Below, one piece after another: positions 44,991 to 56,584 of a DNA stretch of 64,000 nucleotides. The stretch's first letter is position 1. Each line of letters starts with the position of its first letter. This stretch comes from Biomphalaria glabrata (lineage: Eukaryota; Mollusca; Gastropoda; Planorbidae), in the NCBI RefSeq assembly GCF_947242115.1, contig NC_074720.1, positions 31,844,645-31,908,644 of the forward strand, in the 5' to 3' direction. The notes under the pieces are model-generated. The model saw nothing but the letters and a program-made list of their open reading frames with translations. It had not been told where the DNA came from and did not search any database. The translations under genes and the position numbers were made by a program.

Positions 44991-45259
44991 CTGAACCTAA
45001 CGCTGTACATAATAAACATCAACTGGTTTCTGCAGACACATGTCGCTCAGCAAGCATCAAGGAGCACTTCTCTCCACTTCTACGACCCTCTCTTCTACTC
45101 ATGGCAAGCGAAGTGAATAACGTCCAATTTTTTTCCCTTCATGCCGTCGCTTTATTGTCTTTAGCTTCCCCTTCTCCTGTTTCCAATACTGTTACCTTTC
45201 AGGTCTAAGTCGTTTCTTATCAGAACCAGATCTAGACTTGATAAGGCACACGGATATTT

Positions 45260-45870
45260 GAGACCCTTTATATGTGCAGTATTGACATGTCTTTGGCGTT
45301 TATTAAACGTCGTATAAATCTAGCACGTCAGACATTTACACAGCTAAAACTAACCTGGAAATCTCCTCACATCTCAAACAAGACTAATCTAAGAATCTTT
45401 AACTCTAATGTCAAGGCGGTCCTACTGTATGGTTCTGAAACATGGAGAACAACTGAAGTAACAACAAATAAATTACAGACCTTCATCAACAGATGTCTGA
45501 GAAATATCTTTAAAATACATTGGTATGACAAAATAGAAAACACCAAACTGTGGGAGATGAGTTGGCAGAAAAATATAGAAGTGCAGATCTTAGAGAGGAA
45601 GTGGAGATGGATTGGTCTTATCCTTAGAAAAGATAACAGCAACAGAGCTAGACAGGCCTTAAAGTGGAACCCCTAGGGAACAAGACGTAGAGGAAGACCA
45701 AAAAGAACATGGCGACTCAGTATACTACAGGAAGCCGAGAGGACCGGAAAGGGCTGGGTAGCCATAAAAGAAACTAGCAAGAGACCGTGGGGAGTGGCGT
45801 GTTTTCGTCAAGGCCCTATGTTTCATGAGGAACGCAAAGGAATGATGATGATAATGATTGACTTGTCTTT
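45260..45870 (+). mobile_element. LINE reverse-transcriptase C-terminus (family d)
   Basis: Plus-strand frame 45272-45676 reads I-F-N-S-N-V-K-A-V-L-L-Y-G-S-E-T-W-R, then F-I-N-R-C-L-R-N-I-F-K-I-H-W, and L-E-R-K-W-R-W-I-G-L-x-L-R. After one stop it continues G-T-R-R-R-G-R-P-K-R-T-W. This is the known post-RT region of RTE-like LINEs. A (GATGAT)-type tail ends it near 45865. It is 5'-truncated. Confidence 0.75.
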
Positions 45871-46140
45871 GCCAAGTGTGATATTCTGATACATAGAGGC
45901 CTAAACTTATGTACAGTGAATTTGACATGAGGTGTTATTGTAATTTTGGAGATTTTCGCGATAAACTAAACAATGTCAAGGTCGCAAATTTGCACTCGAC
46001 TGTTGCCAATTAAAAAAGAATCGAGCTTTAACTTTAACACTTTACAATGAGTGACTGTTAATGTTTTGTATAAAATCTCCCTTGATTACTGCTTAATAGT
46101 TGCTCTTTTGTTTTGAAAAAAAAATTAATGTCGTAGATAA

Positions 46141-46265
46141 AAACATCATGCGGAGATCTGCTTGGTCTGGAAACCACTGCGCAGTTTATCTCATATATAG
46201 GATTAGTGATTTGAACCCACCAGACATCAAAAATGAGAACGAAGAAGAAGAAGAAGAAGAAATAG
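46141..46265 (+). mobile_element. LINE 3' terminus (family e) with GAA tail
   Basis: tggaaaccactgcgcagttt and catatataggattagtgatt match the end of the 38.6 kb LINE (gaaaaccactgcgcggttca). It ends in a (GAA)n tract, presumably the element's tail or a tail-seeded microsatellite. Confidence 0.65.
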
Positions 46266-46739
46266 ATGTAAAGTCTTATACTTCCTCCATATTGAAGCTA
46301 TTTTGTTTGACAAATGGAACAGCTTAGAAATTTCGCAGTTCTAAAAATAGACACACATTTTATATGCCTTAAAACAAATTACATATCAAAACTTCCCGAC
46401 CGGATAAACCCGAAAGTTTCCTATCTTTCGATTCGCCTGCATGTATGAAAATCTCTAATTAGCGGACTGCGGTCAACGCTTTGAAAATGTGTGCGTGAAC
46501 AGCATGCTGGGTAAATACCCTGGGGGCTGTGGGATCTTAGTGATCTCGAAAACAGTCTTAGGCTGAAATCTCAATCAAGCTAAACGTTTTTTAAAATGAG
46601 TTATTGAACACCTTATGTGTGCCATGGAAATGTTGGCCTAGGTCTAGAGCGCATAAAAAAATCCTCCTTCCTCAAGAGGAAATAATTTACGTTTGCCTCC
46701 ACTCCAAATTGTTCGTTCCAATGAGGTGGTATGGAAGAG

Positions 46740-46977
46740 CGCTACAAGGTCCCTTGGTGAAGTGCTGGGTAGACCATGTACAAAGCACTGTACATCTTAG
46801 TACAACAAATATGGAGGTGGTGGTAGTGAACGATACTGAAGTACAATGTACATTTGAGGTAAATAAAGGGAATGTACGTGGCGGGATCGTCATAAGATCT
46901 TTTTCGTGTGAAGCAAATCGTCTAGTTTCTGTCATAGTAAATGGTACGACATTCCAGAGAAATGTCACACTTTCAAC
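46740..46977 (+). CDS. Candidate orphan exon of a secreted or surface protein
   Basis: The frame reads M-E-V-V-V-V-N-D-T-E-V-Q-C-T-F-E-V, then G-I-V-I-R-S-F-S-C-E-A-N-R-L, and V-N-G-T-T-F-Q-R-N-V-T-L-S, and can end at a donor (aac|gtgaga, 46978). It has two cysteines about 22 residues apart, alternating hydrophobic residues and three N-glycosylation sequons, which recalls a beta-sandwich (Ig-like) domain. An acceptor-like acatcttag lies at about 46800. No partner exon was found, so it may be a decayed or isolated exon. Confidence 0.28.
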
Positions 46978-47874
46978 GTGAGAAAGACGGGTAGAATTGC
47001 TTTGGCGTAGACATATGTTTTTAGCTGAGCGTCTTGTTTACTTCTTACAGTAAACGTGGCAGCTTACATACAAGATAAAACGACTTCACTTAAAATTTTT
47101 TTTTAAAGTTTGAAACATATAATTAGGTCGGTTTTCTTTTTGGCTTAATTGATGAAGATAACAAAATTTAAGTGTTTATTACTGCCATGCAAACAACAGA
47201 GTTTTATTTACCATGAATAAAATATCTCCTCTCCCCCCCCCCCCCATCCGACGACTCCATATTTTCTACAGTGTTCCGTAACGCTGGTGCAATCAATTCT
47301 CATTTGTTGATACGTGTATAGGAGAATATATTTGCACTACAGCCCCTGTAAGCCAAAATCTGAATATATAAAAAGATGACATTGTCACTTTAAGCTCTAT
47401 GACCTTCTAAATAAACAAAACTCAGATGTCAATTCATGTATCACATAAGTAGGCTATGTTTGGCTCTGAAAGGGAATTCCCCATTTCATTTTTCTTAGAA
47501 ATAAAACATAATCGAACATCATTAGTGTTATGACATTTTTTTGAAGAAAATTAGAAACGAGGCTCAGAGTTTTGGAAAGGTAGCCTACAATTTGAGTATT
47601 TTTTTGTCCTTAGCCTCTATTTTATAACTATATAACTACTAATGTTTGTAAAGTATTCTCTTCTACTATGTTGTGGATAAGGGTGACAAAGCTTAAATTT
47701 GTGGTTTTAATTATATCAGCTAAAAATACTGGACTTTGCATTTTTCTTTTTCATATTGTAACGTTAAATTTTCGTCCTAGTACAACTGTACGATTATTTA
47801 TTTTGATGTTTTATTATTGTATCGAACCAAAATTTCGCGTACAAACTCCAACTGTATGACTAAAAGTTTAATAG

Positions 47875-47965
47875 TTATAATAATAATAATAATAATAAAA
47901 TAATAATAATAATAATAGTTATTATCCATTACGAAAGTTGTCTTACAATTTGTGCATTACACCAA
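47875..47965 (+). repeat. TAA microsatellite with shared flank
   Basis: (TAA)n followed by ttatccattacgaaag and cttacaatttgtgcat; the same layout recurs at 59028-59095 (ttattgtccattagaaaa, ttacaatttgtgcat). A shared unique flank next to the tract suggests a retroelement tail. From 46978 to 49288 no other feature is supported. Confidence 0.55.
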
Positions 47966-49300
47966 TATTTAATCATTGAATTAATTTAAAAAAGCATTTT
48001 CTATTCCTCCCTGCGTTCCAACTATGTAACATAACAATTGTATTATTTTTTTTTAGAACTGATTATCAGTCATTTTCCTTTAGCTTACAATCGCCATGCA
48101 ATCGTAACAAAAAATATTTAAGAACAAAAATATGTATCTTTATTATTCAAACATTTTACAAACATCTTTTTCTTTAAAAAAATACTACTTGATCTGGGTC
48201 AAATAAATGTCGTGATTGTATGCAGTAGAGTGTGTGTTCATTCGGAGGTGAGTGGAGGTATGGGTTTGGTCGAATCTTATTGTTTCTATCATCTTTGAGC
48301 TTGGGGGATCCAATACCCTCCCTACATACAAGACACAGGGAACATCATGAATGAAACTGGGCCTGATGGGGTGGATGGTATATCGTCACGGGTGGAATGT
48401 AACTCGCTGGTCTTCTTTGGGCATTACTAACCTATTTAAGTATGTTACTGTCGATGTTATTTAGCGACAATACAAAATGTCTTAAAACTAATGTATTAGG
48501 TTTTGCAAATACAATCTGTGCCAGGGAACATGTTAATAAAAAAAAAAGAAAGAAATGGTGGAACCAAAAGCAGTCAACTTTACAATAAAACATGAACCTG
48601 TTAATTACTAACAAAACATGAACCTGTTTATTACTAATAAAACACAAAGAAAAAAAAACTGTTGATTTTTTTTCAATAAAACTATGTTTTACAGGAAATT
48701 AGAGTTTCTCAAATTTAATTTTAGTTTCGCTTTGCCATAAAGATTAATTCGCTCATTTCAACAGAAGTGTTGTGGAAAGTTTGTTGATTTGTGTGTATGT
48801 TGACTTACTATTTGTTTTGTCTACAAGAATATGTGGCATGTACAAGAGATGCGCGGCTGATTCGAAAGTAATACGTGTGACTTCAGAACAATATCAAGTC
48901 GATTGGAATGAGTTGAGAGAGATATAGTTTAAAACTATTTCCATATCTTGTGAAAGCCTGTTGATATGTGTGTACAGTTATATCGTACAATTCTATCTTC
49001 AAGGTAGGTTACATACGTGGTTTGAAGTAACAACTTATAGCTCTCGTACAAAACTATTTGCTTCATAGTTACAATAAGTCCAGAAGAAAAGGAAATAAAA
49101 CATTCGTTTCTAATACCTTTATTTTTACCCCCCCCCCCCCCCACCTTTTTCATTGAATAACTGACAGCTCGCCTCGTTGTGTATGAAATTCATGTAAAGA
49201 ACATTTTACATATGAAAATCTGGAATAAATGGATGAAAATAAGAATTCTGAATTTATATTATCCGACTTTTTTTGTTCACTTTTAAAGCTCGATCACAGC

Positions 49301-52300
49301 ATGGAAGAAGATGTTGGTGTCTTCCGACTGCAACTAGAAGAGCTCTTCGGGCCTGATAGTTCCAGGTCCATGAACTTCCATCAAGACAATGCGGCAGACT
49401 TGAGACGAGCCATGCACGAAATCTTCGGGTTGGAGAGTGACGAGACTCTTTCCGAAGATGATGTCATGCTGAGGACACTGCAGCAGCAGGAAATGGACGA
49501 GCTCTTGAGCTTGGAGGCGGCAATACGTCTTCAGGATGAAATGGAAAGGCCCAGGAGGAGAACACCTCACTCTCTGTTTGATGCTTTCAGATTCGTAGGT
49601 GTAATTTATTATACAAAAGAAATATGATGTGATTGTTTTTGCTATAGTGTTAAAATAAAAAAATCCAAGTCTTCGCAATGATTCGAGCCCCGGACCCCAA
49701 GCTCTATATCACTTTAGATATCGCGCTTCCATGCATTTACCTTGACTGTTGTTAAAATTAGCTGCTGTCGTGAAATATTGTGTTTTTTTTTATTATTCCT
49801 TATTCTTATCATTAAATGAGATCTTTCTTGCTTATGAAGTCAATAACATATGAAAACCTAAATCAATAAATTTAAAATAAGGCTATAAGTCAGGGGTTCT
49901 CAACCTGTGGGTCGCTATGTGTGTGTGGGGGGGAGGGGGTCGCGGCAGAGTGGTGGATTGTAAAAAGGGGTCGCCGAGTTTAAAAGATTGTGAACCGCTG
50001 CTATAAGTGATATGATAACAATAACATTATCTCTCTTTTTATGTTGAATATATTCACGATACATTTTGATAGGTGTAATCTACTTTTTAAAATATATAAT
50101 TGACTTTTTAAGATTTTACTTTCTGTAACAAATGCAATACAGCAACATAGAAAAAGAGATGTAGAGAAACGAAAAGGTCACAAAATGAACATAAAAGAAA
50201 ACCGTCAGAAAATAAAAAGATGTAGAAAGATTGTGAAATCAGATCGACAAACAAACAATGTCAAGGACACCAAATCGAAAGGTTAATGATGCCAGCTAAA
50301 TAATAGAAACAAGCAAAATAAAGAGAAATTAAAAAATAAAACAACTATTTAGCACTTTAAATTACCAAATTAGGCATTTTGTTTATTGATGCATGTTTTA
50401 TTACCAACATGAATAAACACATAAAACTTTGACTTTACCCGAGAAATGAAAGTGGTAAACATTGACAGAGTGATTGACAGAGTGCTTAGTGCTACAGGTT
50501 AAGGAATTTAGGCATTTCATAATACAGTGCTAAGGCGAGCACAAAACGAATCCTTTACCTTTTAAAATAACTAGCTTGTTGACACTCTTTCTCTTCTACA
50601 CACCGTATAAATCTAATAGCTAGCTATTTATAGTTTCCCGCCATAGACAAACATTTCCTGTAATGATTAGAAAGGATTTAAATTGTCTGCTTATTACTAG
50701 TTATAGTTTTGAAACTAAAGAATATTTGTGAGATATGCTTATTAATGTTTTGAAACAGTAATATAAATGGCGTAGTAACCATGGCGCATAGTGTACCGCG
50801 AGACCTGAACAGGGGTTCCAAGAACTACTGGAATAGTAAACTACTACGACTACACATATATATATAAGATTTATACTTTAAAAATGCATAAATTAGAACA
50901 TGGTTAAATTAATATTTTTAAAATTCAAATAATAGGTAACTATTCAATCTATAAAATAATCAAAGCGTTCCGGTAAATTCTCCGAATGTGCGAAGTGTTT
51001 GGGAAACACTGCCTTAGTCTATTGTATCGTAAATGCACTGTGAACAGTTTATCTGGGAAGAGCAATAAGCTTATAGCAATGTTGGATAATGTCTTCACTC
51101 GCTTCTGGTTCATCTTTGTTTCAGGTGCCGCCCGTGCTGAGTGGGCGCCGTTCAACAGATGACTGGCTTGAGCGACAGCTGGAGGAGACGAGCAGAGAGG
51201 AAGCCCAAAGGCGAAGACTGCAGCGTCAAGAAGAGGAAGCCAGGCGAAGGCGAGAAGAACATGCTGCCCGCATTCGGGAAGAGAGTTCACGGACCCGAAG
51301 ACATGGTCAAGATTTTGCGATGAATTTTTTCGGCTTTTTTATAAATAGAATGATGGTAGGTACTAATCGTACTCCATGGTCAACTGACAACTAAAAAAAA
51401 CACTTATTAAGAGAAGCAGAGAAAAATTAATATTTTCAATTTTAATGTTAGTTTACAATAATCCGCTCATTTATTAGTTTTACATGTTATTTATATACGA
51501 TCCAGTGTATATTTTCATAAAGAAATCTATTGTTAGTTTAAAACTTTAAAGCTTTCTAGCTACAAAGTATAAAGGGAACTAATTCAACTTCTGCCACAAA
51601 TCACTCAAGTACAATTTCTTTCCTTCGTTTAATACCAAACGAAACAATTTATTACCAATTGTTAATTAACTACTTGATTATTTTTATCGATTCTTGTGTT
51701 GTCAGGTAAAAAAAAAAATAATTGTGCGAAATTTCATCTTCTTCCGATATTGGCTGTAGGAGAAATAACGTGCACAAACTTTTTACCAGACAAAGAGACA
51801 GACACAGAGTGAGTTAAAATATGCTTTGTTAAAAGGCAGACTGTGAGAGATTTTGAAAAAAAAAACTAAAAAAAAAAAAAAACAAACGCTAAGAAAGATA
51901 ATGTTAAATATATTTGAAAAATTACTTTGTGTAACAATAAAAATAGCTTAGGAATTTAATTTCATGATGTTCAAAGTTGATAAATAGTTATGTATAATTT
52001 AAACAATCCATATGTTATTAATACTTCCGTATTCTGAACACCCGAAGATCTCAGGTATAAACATCATCTATCAATAATTAGCAGCCTAAATCATTATTGG
52101 CAAGTATTCGCAAGAAATAAACGATATTGTTATCGATATTGATTATGATCTAATCATTTCAGAGCCATATTATGCCCCCTCCAAGTCTGACGAGGTCACA
52201 ACTAGATGACCTCCCCACGACAGTGCATAAAGAAAACTCTTGCAATGCGGAGGCTGCGGCGTCTTCAGATGTTCGTTGCTCCATTTGTCTGGCGGATTTC

Positions 52301-53799
52301 ATAGATGGGGACCAGAAACGTGTGCTGCCCTGTGCTCACAATTTTCATTTAAAATGTGCTGACAAGTGGTTAGGGGTAAGTGTAGACAGACAGACTGACA
52401 GACAGACAGACAGGCTGACTGACTGACAGAAAGACACACAGACAGACAAATGTGCTGACAAGTGGTTAGGGGTAAGAGTAGACAGACAGACAGACAGACT
52501 AATTGACAGACAGACTAACTGACAGACTTATTGACAGACAGACAGATATGCAGATTAACTGACAGACAGATAGACACACAGACAGACAGACAAATTAATC
52601 TTCTTCAATATTACCTTATTTACTTGTTGATTATAATTTACAAAAACATTTAAAATAAACACAGTATAGGGATACTTTACATATGATCTATGAATATAGT
52701 GTTTATTAATAAATATCTAAACAAATTTATAAACAATTTAATGTATTTAACTACTGTACGAACGGCTCACCGATAACGTAATATGTTTATTTTTTTTACA
52801 AAATAATTAATTGATAATGAAGAAATCTTCTTTTACACATTAAAACAATTAATAAGCAATGTATAATGTGATATATTACTAGTGTATCGTACATACACAA
52901 AACATAGGACCGTCATAGGCACTTTCTCAAAGGGAGGTACTCCTTCCAAATTCCTTTAATGATTTGCCATTCACCAACCAATTTGTCCGTAGGTAAATCA
53001 TCCATTCCATGATCATTCAAGGTTCAAGTTGTTGTTGAACCATTTCTTCATAACTATCAGTTCATAGAATCATTGTGAATACTAACCCTACAATACGTCA
53101 GCTAGTCAAACAGTTGGGTTGTGTGGATTGTTGATAATTAGCTCTCCATAGCTTATAACGTGAGAACTGGAAGTATTGAAACCTGTCTACATTGCTTACC
53201 AAACAGACCGTTGGTCAGCTAATCCGGGGGAGGGGGACACATATGAAGCACAGACTATCTTTGAAATTCTTTGTTTTTTTTTTGAAACCATTGTTTTACG
53301 ACATAGATACCTGGTTTATGAATTGTTATTATGTAGGTCTAAATGAGTGCGGATTTGAGATAGGAAATGGAATAATCGTGGGAGTTTTTAATTAAAAGAT
53401 CCTAATGAAGCAGATGCTGCCTGGTCATGCTGGGCTGTCGTTCGGACTTGTCGATGGTCCAGGGTTCATACCTTGCCCGCTGCCATCCCCTGTCGTAATG
53501 TAGGACGTTTAAACTAGGAAGTAAATTATCTTCAACTCTGAAGGAACATCCGAAAGATGTTAAAAAAAAAAAAAAAAAGACGATTTGTTACAAGGAGCTT
53601 ATACAAAAATATTTAGTGATTTTTAAAGGGGAGCTAAAGTAGACAACATTTAGAAAAGTTTAATCTAAAATGCAATTTTTCTTAGTATCTCACAATTCAT
53701 AGACTTAATGCCATAGACATTTCTTCGTTTCACACAAAGTGATTCCTATTTCAGATGAACCCGACCTGTCCTGTGTGCCGAAGTAAAGTTCAACCTTGA
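49301..53799 (+). CDS. Gene C: RING-H2 finger protein with acidic leader and charged coiled coil
   Basis: Exons 49301-49594 (98 aa, donor gtaggt), 51125-51355 (77 aa, after tttcag, donor gtaggt), 52163-52375 (71 aa, after tttcag, donor gtaagt) and 53755-53799 (14 aa, stop); all phase 0, total 260 aa. The chosen ATG has a strong context (agcATGG), 12 bases after an acceptor-like tttaaag, so a 5' UTR exon is likely; an in-frame ATG at 49229 is weaker. Residues 1-98 are acidic (L-E-E-L-F-G, E-I-F-G-L-E). Residues 110-160 form an R/E/Q coiled coil. Then P-P-P-S-L-T, L-D-D-L-P-T and a complete RING-H2: C214, C217, C232, H234, H237, C240, C251, C254. It is the most canonical member, probably an active E3 ligase. 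Introns hold a 110-bp hAT MITE, a family R piece and SINE-2. Confidence 0.87.
49655..49731 (-). mobile_element. SINE-1 head fragment, minus
   Basis: aatccaagtcttcgcaatga, ttcgagccccggac and ctttagatatcgcgc match the inverted tRNA head of SINE-1; the body is absent. In gene C intron 1. Confidence 0.5.
49891..50000. mobile_element. 110-bp hAT MITE with perfect target duplication
   Basis: CAGGGGTTCTCAACC at the left, GATTGTGAACCGCTG at the right (inverted partners with few mismatches), flanked by CTATAAGT at 49883-49890 and 50001-50008. It is one of the shortest hAT derivatives possible. It lies in gene C intron 1. Confidence 0.88.
51690..51835 (-). repeat. Dispersed repeat family R, copy 6 (short, inverted)
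   Basis: ttgtgcgaaatttcatcttc, gagaaataacgtgcacaaac, (agac)n and gagtgagtt in the same order as the 60.8 kb copy. It lies in gene C intron 2. Confidence 0.6.
52376..52600. repeat. GACA microsatellite with a duplicated exon end
   Basis: Directly after gene C's third exon an imperfect (GACA)n tract runs about 220 bases. Inside it, 52448-52476 repeats the last 24 bases of the exon and its donor (gacaagtggttaggggtaag), 96 bases downstream of the original. Confidence 0.9.
53410..53578 (+). mobile_element. SINE-2, plus, with poly(A) tail
   Basis: gcctggtcatgctgggctg, agggttcataccttgcccgc, ggaagtaaattatcttcaac and ggaacatccgaaagatgtta, ending in a run of A. It lies in gene C intron 3. Confidence 0.8.
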
Positions 53800-53959
53800 C
53801 AGTGACTTCACTTGTGCCAACACTCTTGTCCTTCGAAGCATTGAAGCATTTACAAAACCAATGTGTTCTTCTCATGACTCTTTTAACTGTAGTCATTAGC
53901 ATAATTTATATTTTGTTCCTTTTGTAAAATCTTTTGATTTCCTAGAGATTTCATTTATT

Positions 53960-54450
53960 TTGCACAGCTAACATCAACTCACTCTGTCTTTCTGTCTATC
54001 TGTCTGGCTTACTGTCTGTCCGTCTGTCTGGTAAAAAGTTCAAACATGTTTTATGTTTTTTTCTCCCATTTCCCATTCTCGGACCAAGTTGAAACTTAAA
54101 TGAATTATGCATTGAATCTGAATGAACATGAAACAATAAAAAAAAAAACATTTATTTAATTAGTTATTGGTGATGATTTTTTTGTTTGAGATCGAAATAG
54201 AAAGAAAAAATGAATTTAATGAGAGATGTGGATGTATATGTGAATTTAATCCCCTTATTATGTTTTGGTATGCTTTTTCTTCCACTTCCAATTCTCGGAT
54301 CAATCGGAAATTTTGCATAATTATTTATAGTCAATGACAATACACGAATCTATCCGAAATCTAACAAATTAATTCATTTTTGAGTACTAATTAATTAATT
54401 TTGTTTTATATAGCTGAAAGCTATTAACCCTGTAATTTTCAGATAATTCG
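53960..54450 (+). repeat. Dispersed repeat family R, copy 7
   Basis: acatcaactcactctgtctt, (GTCT)n, ttctcggaccaagttgaaac, then agagatgtggatgtatatgt and ccccttattatgttttg. It is collinear with the 58.6 kb copy. Confidence 0.75.
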
Positions 54451-54802
54451 CAGTTCTTTCCCTTAGATAAGCTTTGTTTTTAAAAAGTATTCTTCTTTTT
54501 TTTTCTATTTGCTTGTTATAAAATATTCTTGTTGTTCGCTTACTACAATTGAAAGACCTCCAAAAAAATCATTGTGAAAGAGTGTCTCTTAATGGACTGT
54601 TACCCATTGCAGAAAAAAAAAATTTGTCACTATTTCCTCTATTTGTTGGTATAGGTGATAGCTTTCTTCTTCTCTTAAATTCACTTTTTGCATATAAATT
54701 TCCTTTTACTCAATCTGTAACAATTATAGAATTCTACTTTGTTTTCTATTTACTTTGCAGCATAAATGGCAATTTTAGAGAAAGTTGAAAGTACAAGAAG
54801 TA

Positions 54803-55035
54803 AAGTTCCCCTTTCAGACCTTGTGGTCAATAGGGCAGATGATGTATAGGTCATCTGTTTCTACCGCCAACGGTTTACGAGGGTGATATGTGGCCAACTT
54901 AACGACCAACCGCCTTTACTTTTCCCCAATTTATGTCAGGTACCCGTTAGAGCTGGGTGGACTCAGGCGCCCAAAAATCCCGAAATAAAAATCCCAGTCT
55001 TCACCAGGATTCGAACCCGGGACCCCCGGTACGCC
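54803..55035 (-). mobile_element. SINE-1, minus, head truncated
   Basis: gttcccctttcagaccttgt through caggattcgaacccgggac; the A-box side of the head is missing. From 55036 to 55439 nothing is recognised except a G tract. Confidence 0.8.
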
Positions 55036-55439
55036 TCCTAGCATATTAATTGCTGTTAATGAATCGTTTTGTTTGTTTGTTAGGAAAGTTGTGTATTCAA
55101 ATATTTTTTGGCCAGATTTTGTAAACTTGTTGTGCTTTGTTCATGTTACAAACTTATGGTTATCTAGCACCAATGTTTGATTATTGTTGATAACTACAAT
55201 AAACTGTTCCCACTATTCAACCAGCTGCTTATTGCGATATTGACATAACATCATTCTCCTTCCATGTTCCTGAATACATTAGAAACATGACATTCAAGTT
55301 AAAGAATTTTTTTAAAACAATCTTTATATATAATTCTCTTCTTCCCTAATCAGGTCAGACGAGAAGTAAATGGGAAGATCACTCTCTTATTTCTGCGGAT
55401 AGTCACCCCACGGAAAAAAAAACAAGAGGGGGGGGGGGG

Positions 55440-55597
55440 AGAACACGTTTTCACAGCTCGCTACGGATGGCTGCGCGCTGGACTGTCAAACCCTGCCCGC
55501 TCCCATCCCATGCGGGCGGTTTGGACTAGGAAGTAAACTATCGTCAACTCTGAAGGAACATCCGAAACATGTTAAACATTTTACAAACACTAAATAG
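55440..55597 (+). mobile_element. SINE-2, plus, joined to hAT-like element
   Basis: ggctgcgcgctggactgtc, accctgcccgctcccatccc, ggaagtaaactatcgtcaac and gaacatccgaaacatgttaa, then a tail ending ctaaatag that abuts the next element. Confidence 0.75.
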
Positions 55598-56584
55598 CAG
55601 GGCCGGATCTAAGCATTGTGGGGCCCTATTCGAAACGGATTTCGCGGGGCAAAGTTTGGGTAGGGAAGCGGACAATGAGTCAAATTTAAGAGTTTGTATT
55701 AGAAAATAAATTCGTCTATGCATTTTTATTCTTTACTACGTACAGTATTACTTTACGAGCCTTGCGTGTAGAAAAGTCATACAGTATATCATAATAATTC
55801 TGTTTCTCACATAGATTCCGCTCAATAGCAAGAATTACCAAATGTTTCAATTTATCTTTGAGAATTGTTGACATCAAGTAATTCTTCATTAGTTTGAGGT
55901 GCGAGAAGCTTCTTTCACCTGATTACACAATTACGGCTAAAGCATAATGCCGTTTTTATTAATAGCGCGTAGGATTGACGTTTTCCATATTGAATGACAC
56001 CCCAAAATGACATTTTTTTTGTATGTATTTCCGTATATTTTAAGGACTTCGTATATTTTGCAATTTCGGGAGTTTTCCAGGAGTTCCTGGTAAATTGACA
56101 GGAGGGCGCGGGAAATCTGTTTTAAGTCATAAAATGGTTTAATTTAATAATGTATACACCTTGAATTAGTGCGGGTCTTATGAAAGTGCGGATCCTTTGA
56201 AAGTGAGGCCCACTGCGTGTAGCAAAGTCACACAGTATATTTCATAATAATTCTACTTCCTACATAGATCCCACTCAATAGCAAGAATAACCAAATGTTT
56301 CAATCTATCTTTGAGAATTGTTCTCCATTTTGAATGACACCCCTAAATGCCAATTTTTGTGTATATTTTTCCGTATATTTTAATGAATTTTTCGTATATT
56401 TTGCGATTTGGGAAGAATTCCAGGAGTTAATGATAAATCGACAGGAGGGTGCGGGAAATCTGTTTTAAGTTATAAAATAAAATGGTTTAATCAAAAATGT
56501 ATACACCTTGAATTAAAGCGGGTCCTATGAAAGTGCGGGCCCCACTGCGGTCGCATGGGTATCAGTGGCCTAAGGCCGGCCCTG
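55598..56584 (+). mobile_element. hAT-like non-autonomous element with internal duplication
   Basis: Ends CAGGGCCGG and CCGGCCCTG; flanks CTAAATAG and GAAAATAG (six of eight match). Inside, roughly 55765-56205 and 56210-56560 are two copies of one module: agcaagaataaccaaatgtt, tgaatgacacccc, gacaggagggcgcgggaaat, tgtatacaccttgaatta. No transposase frame. Confidence 0.7.
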
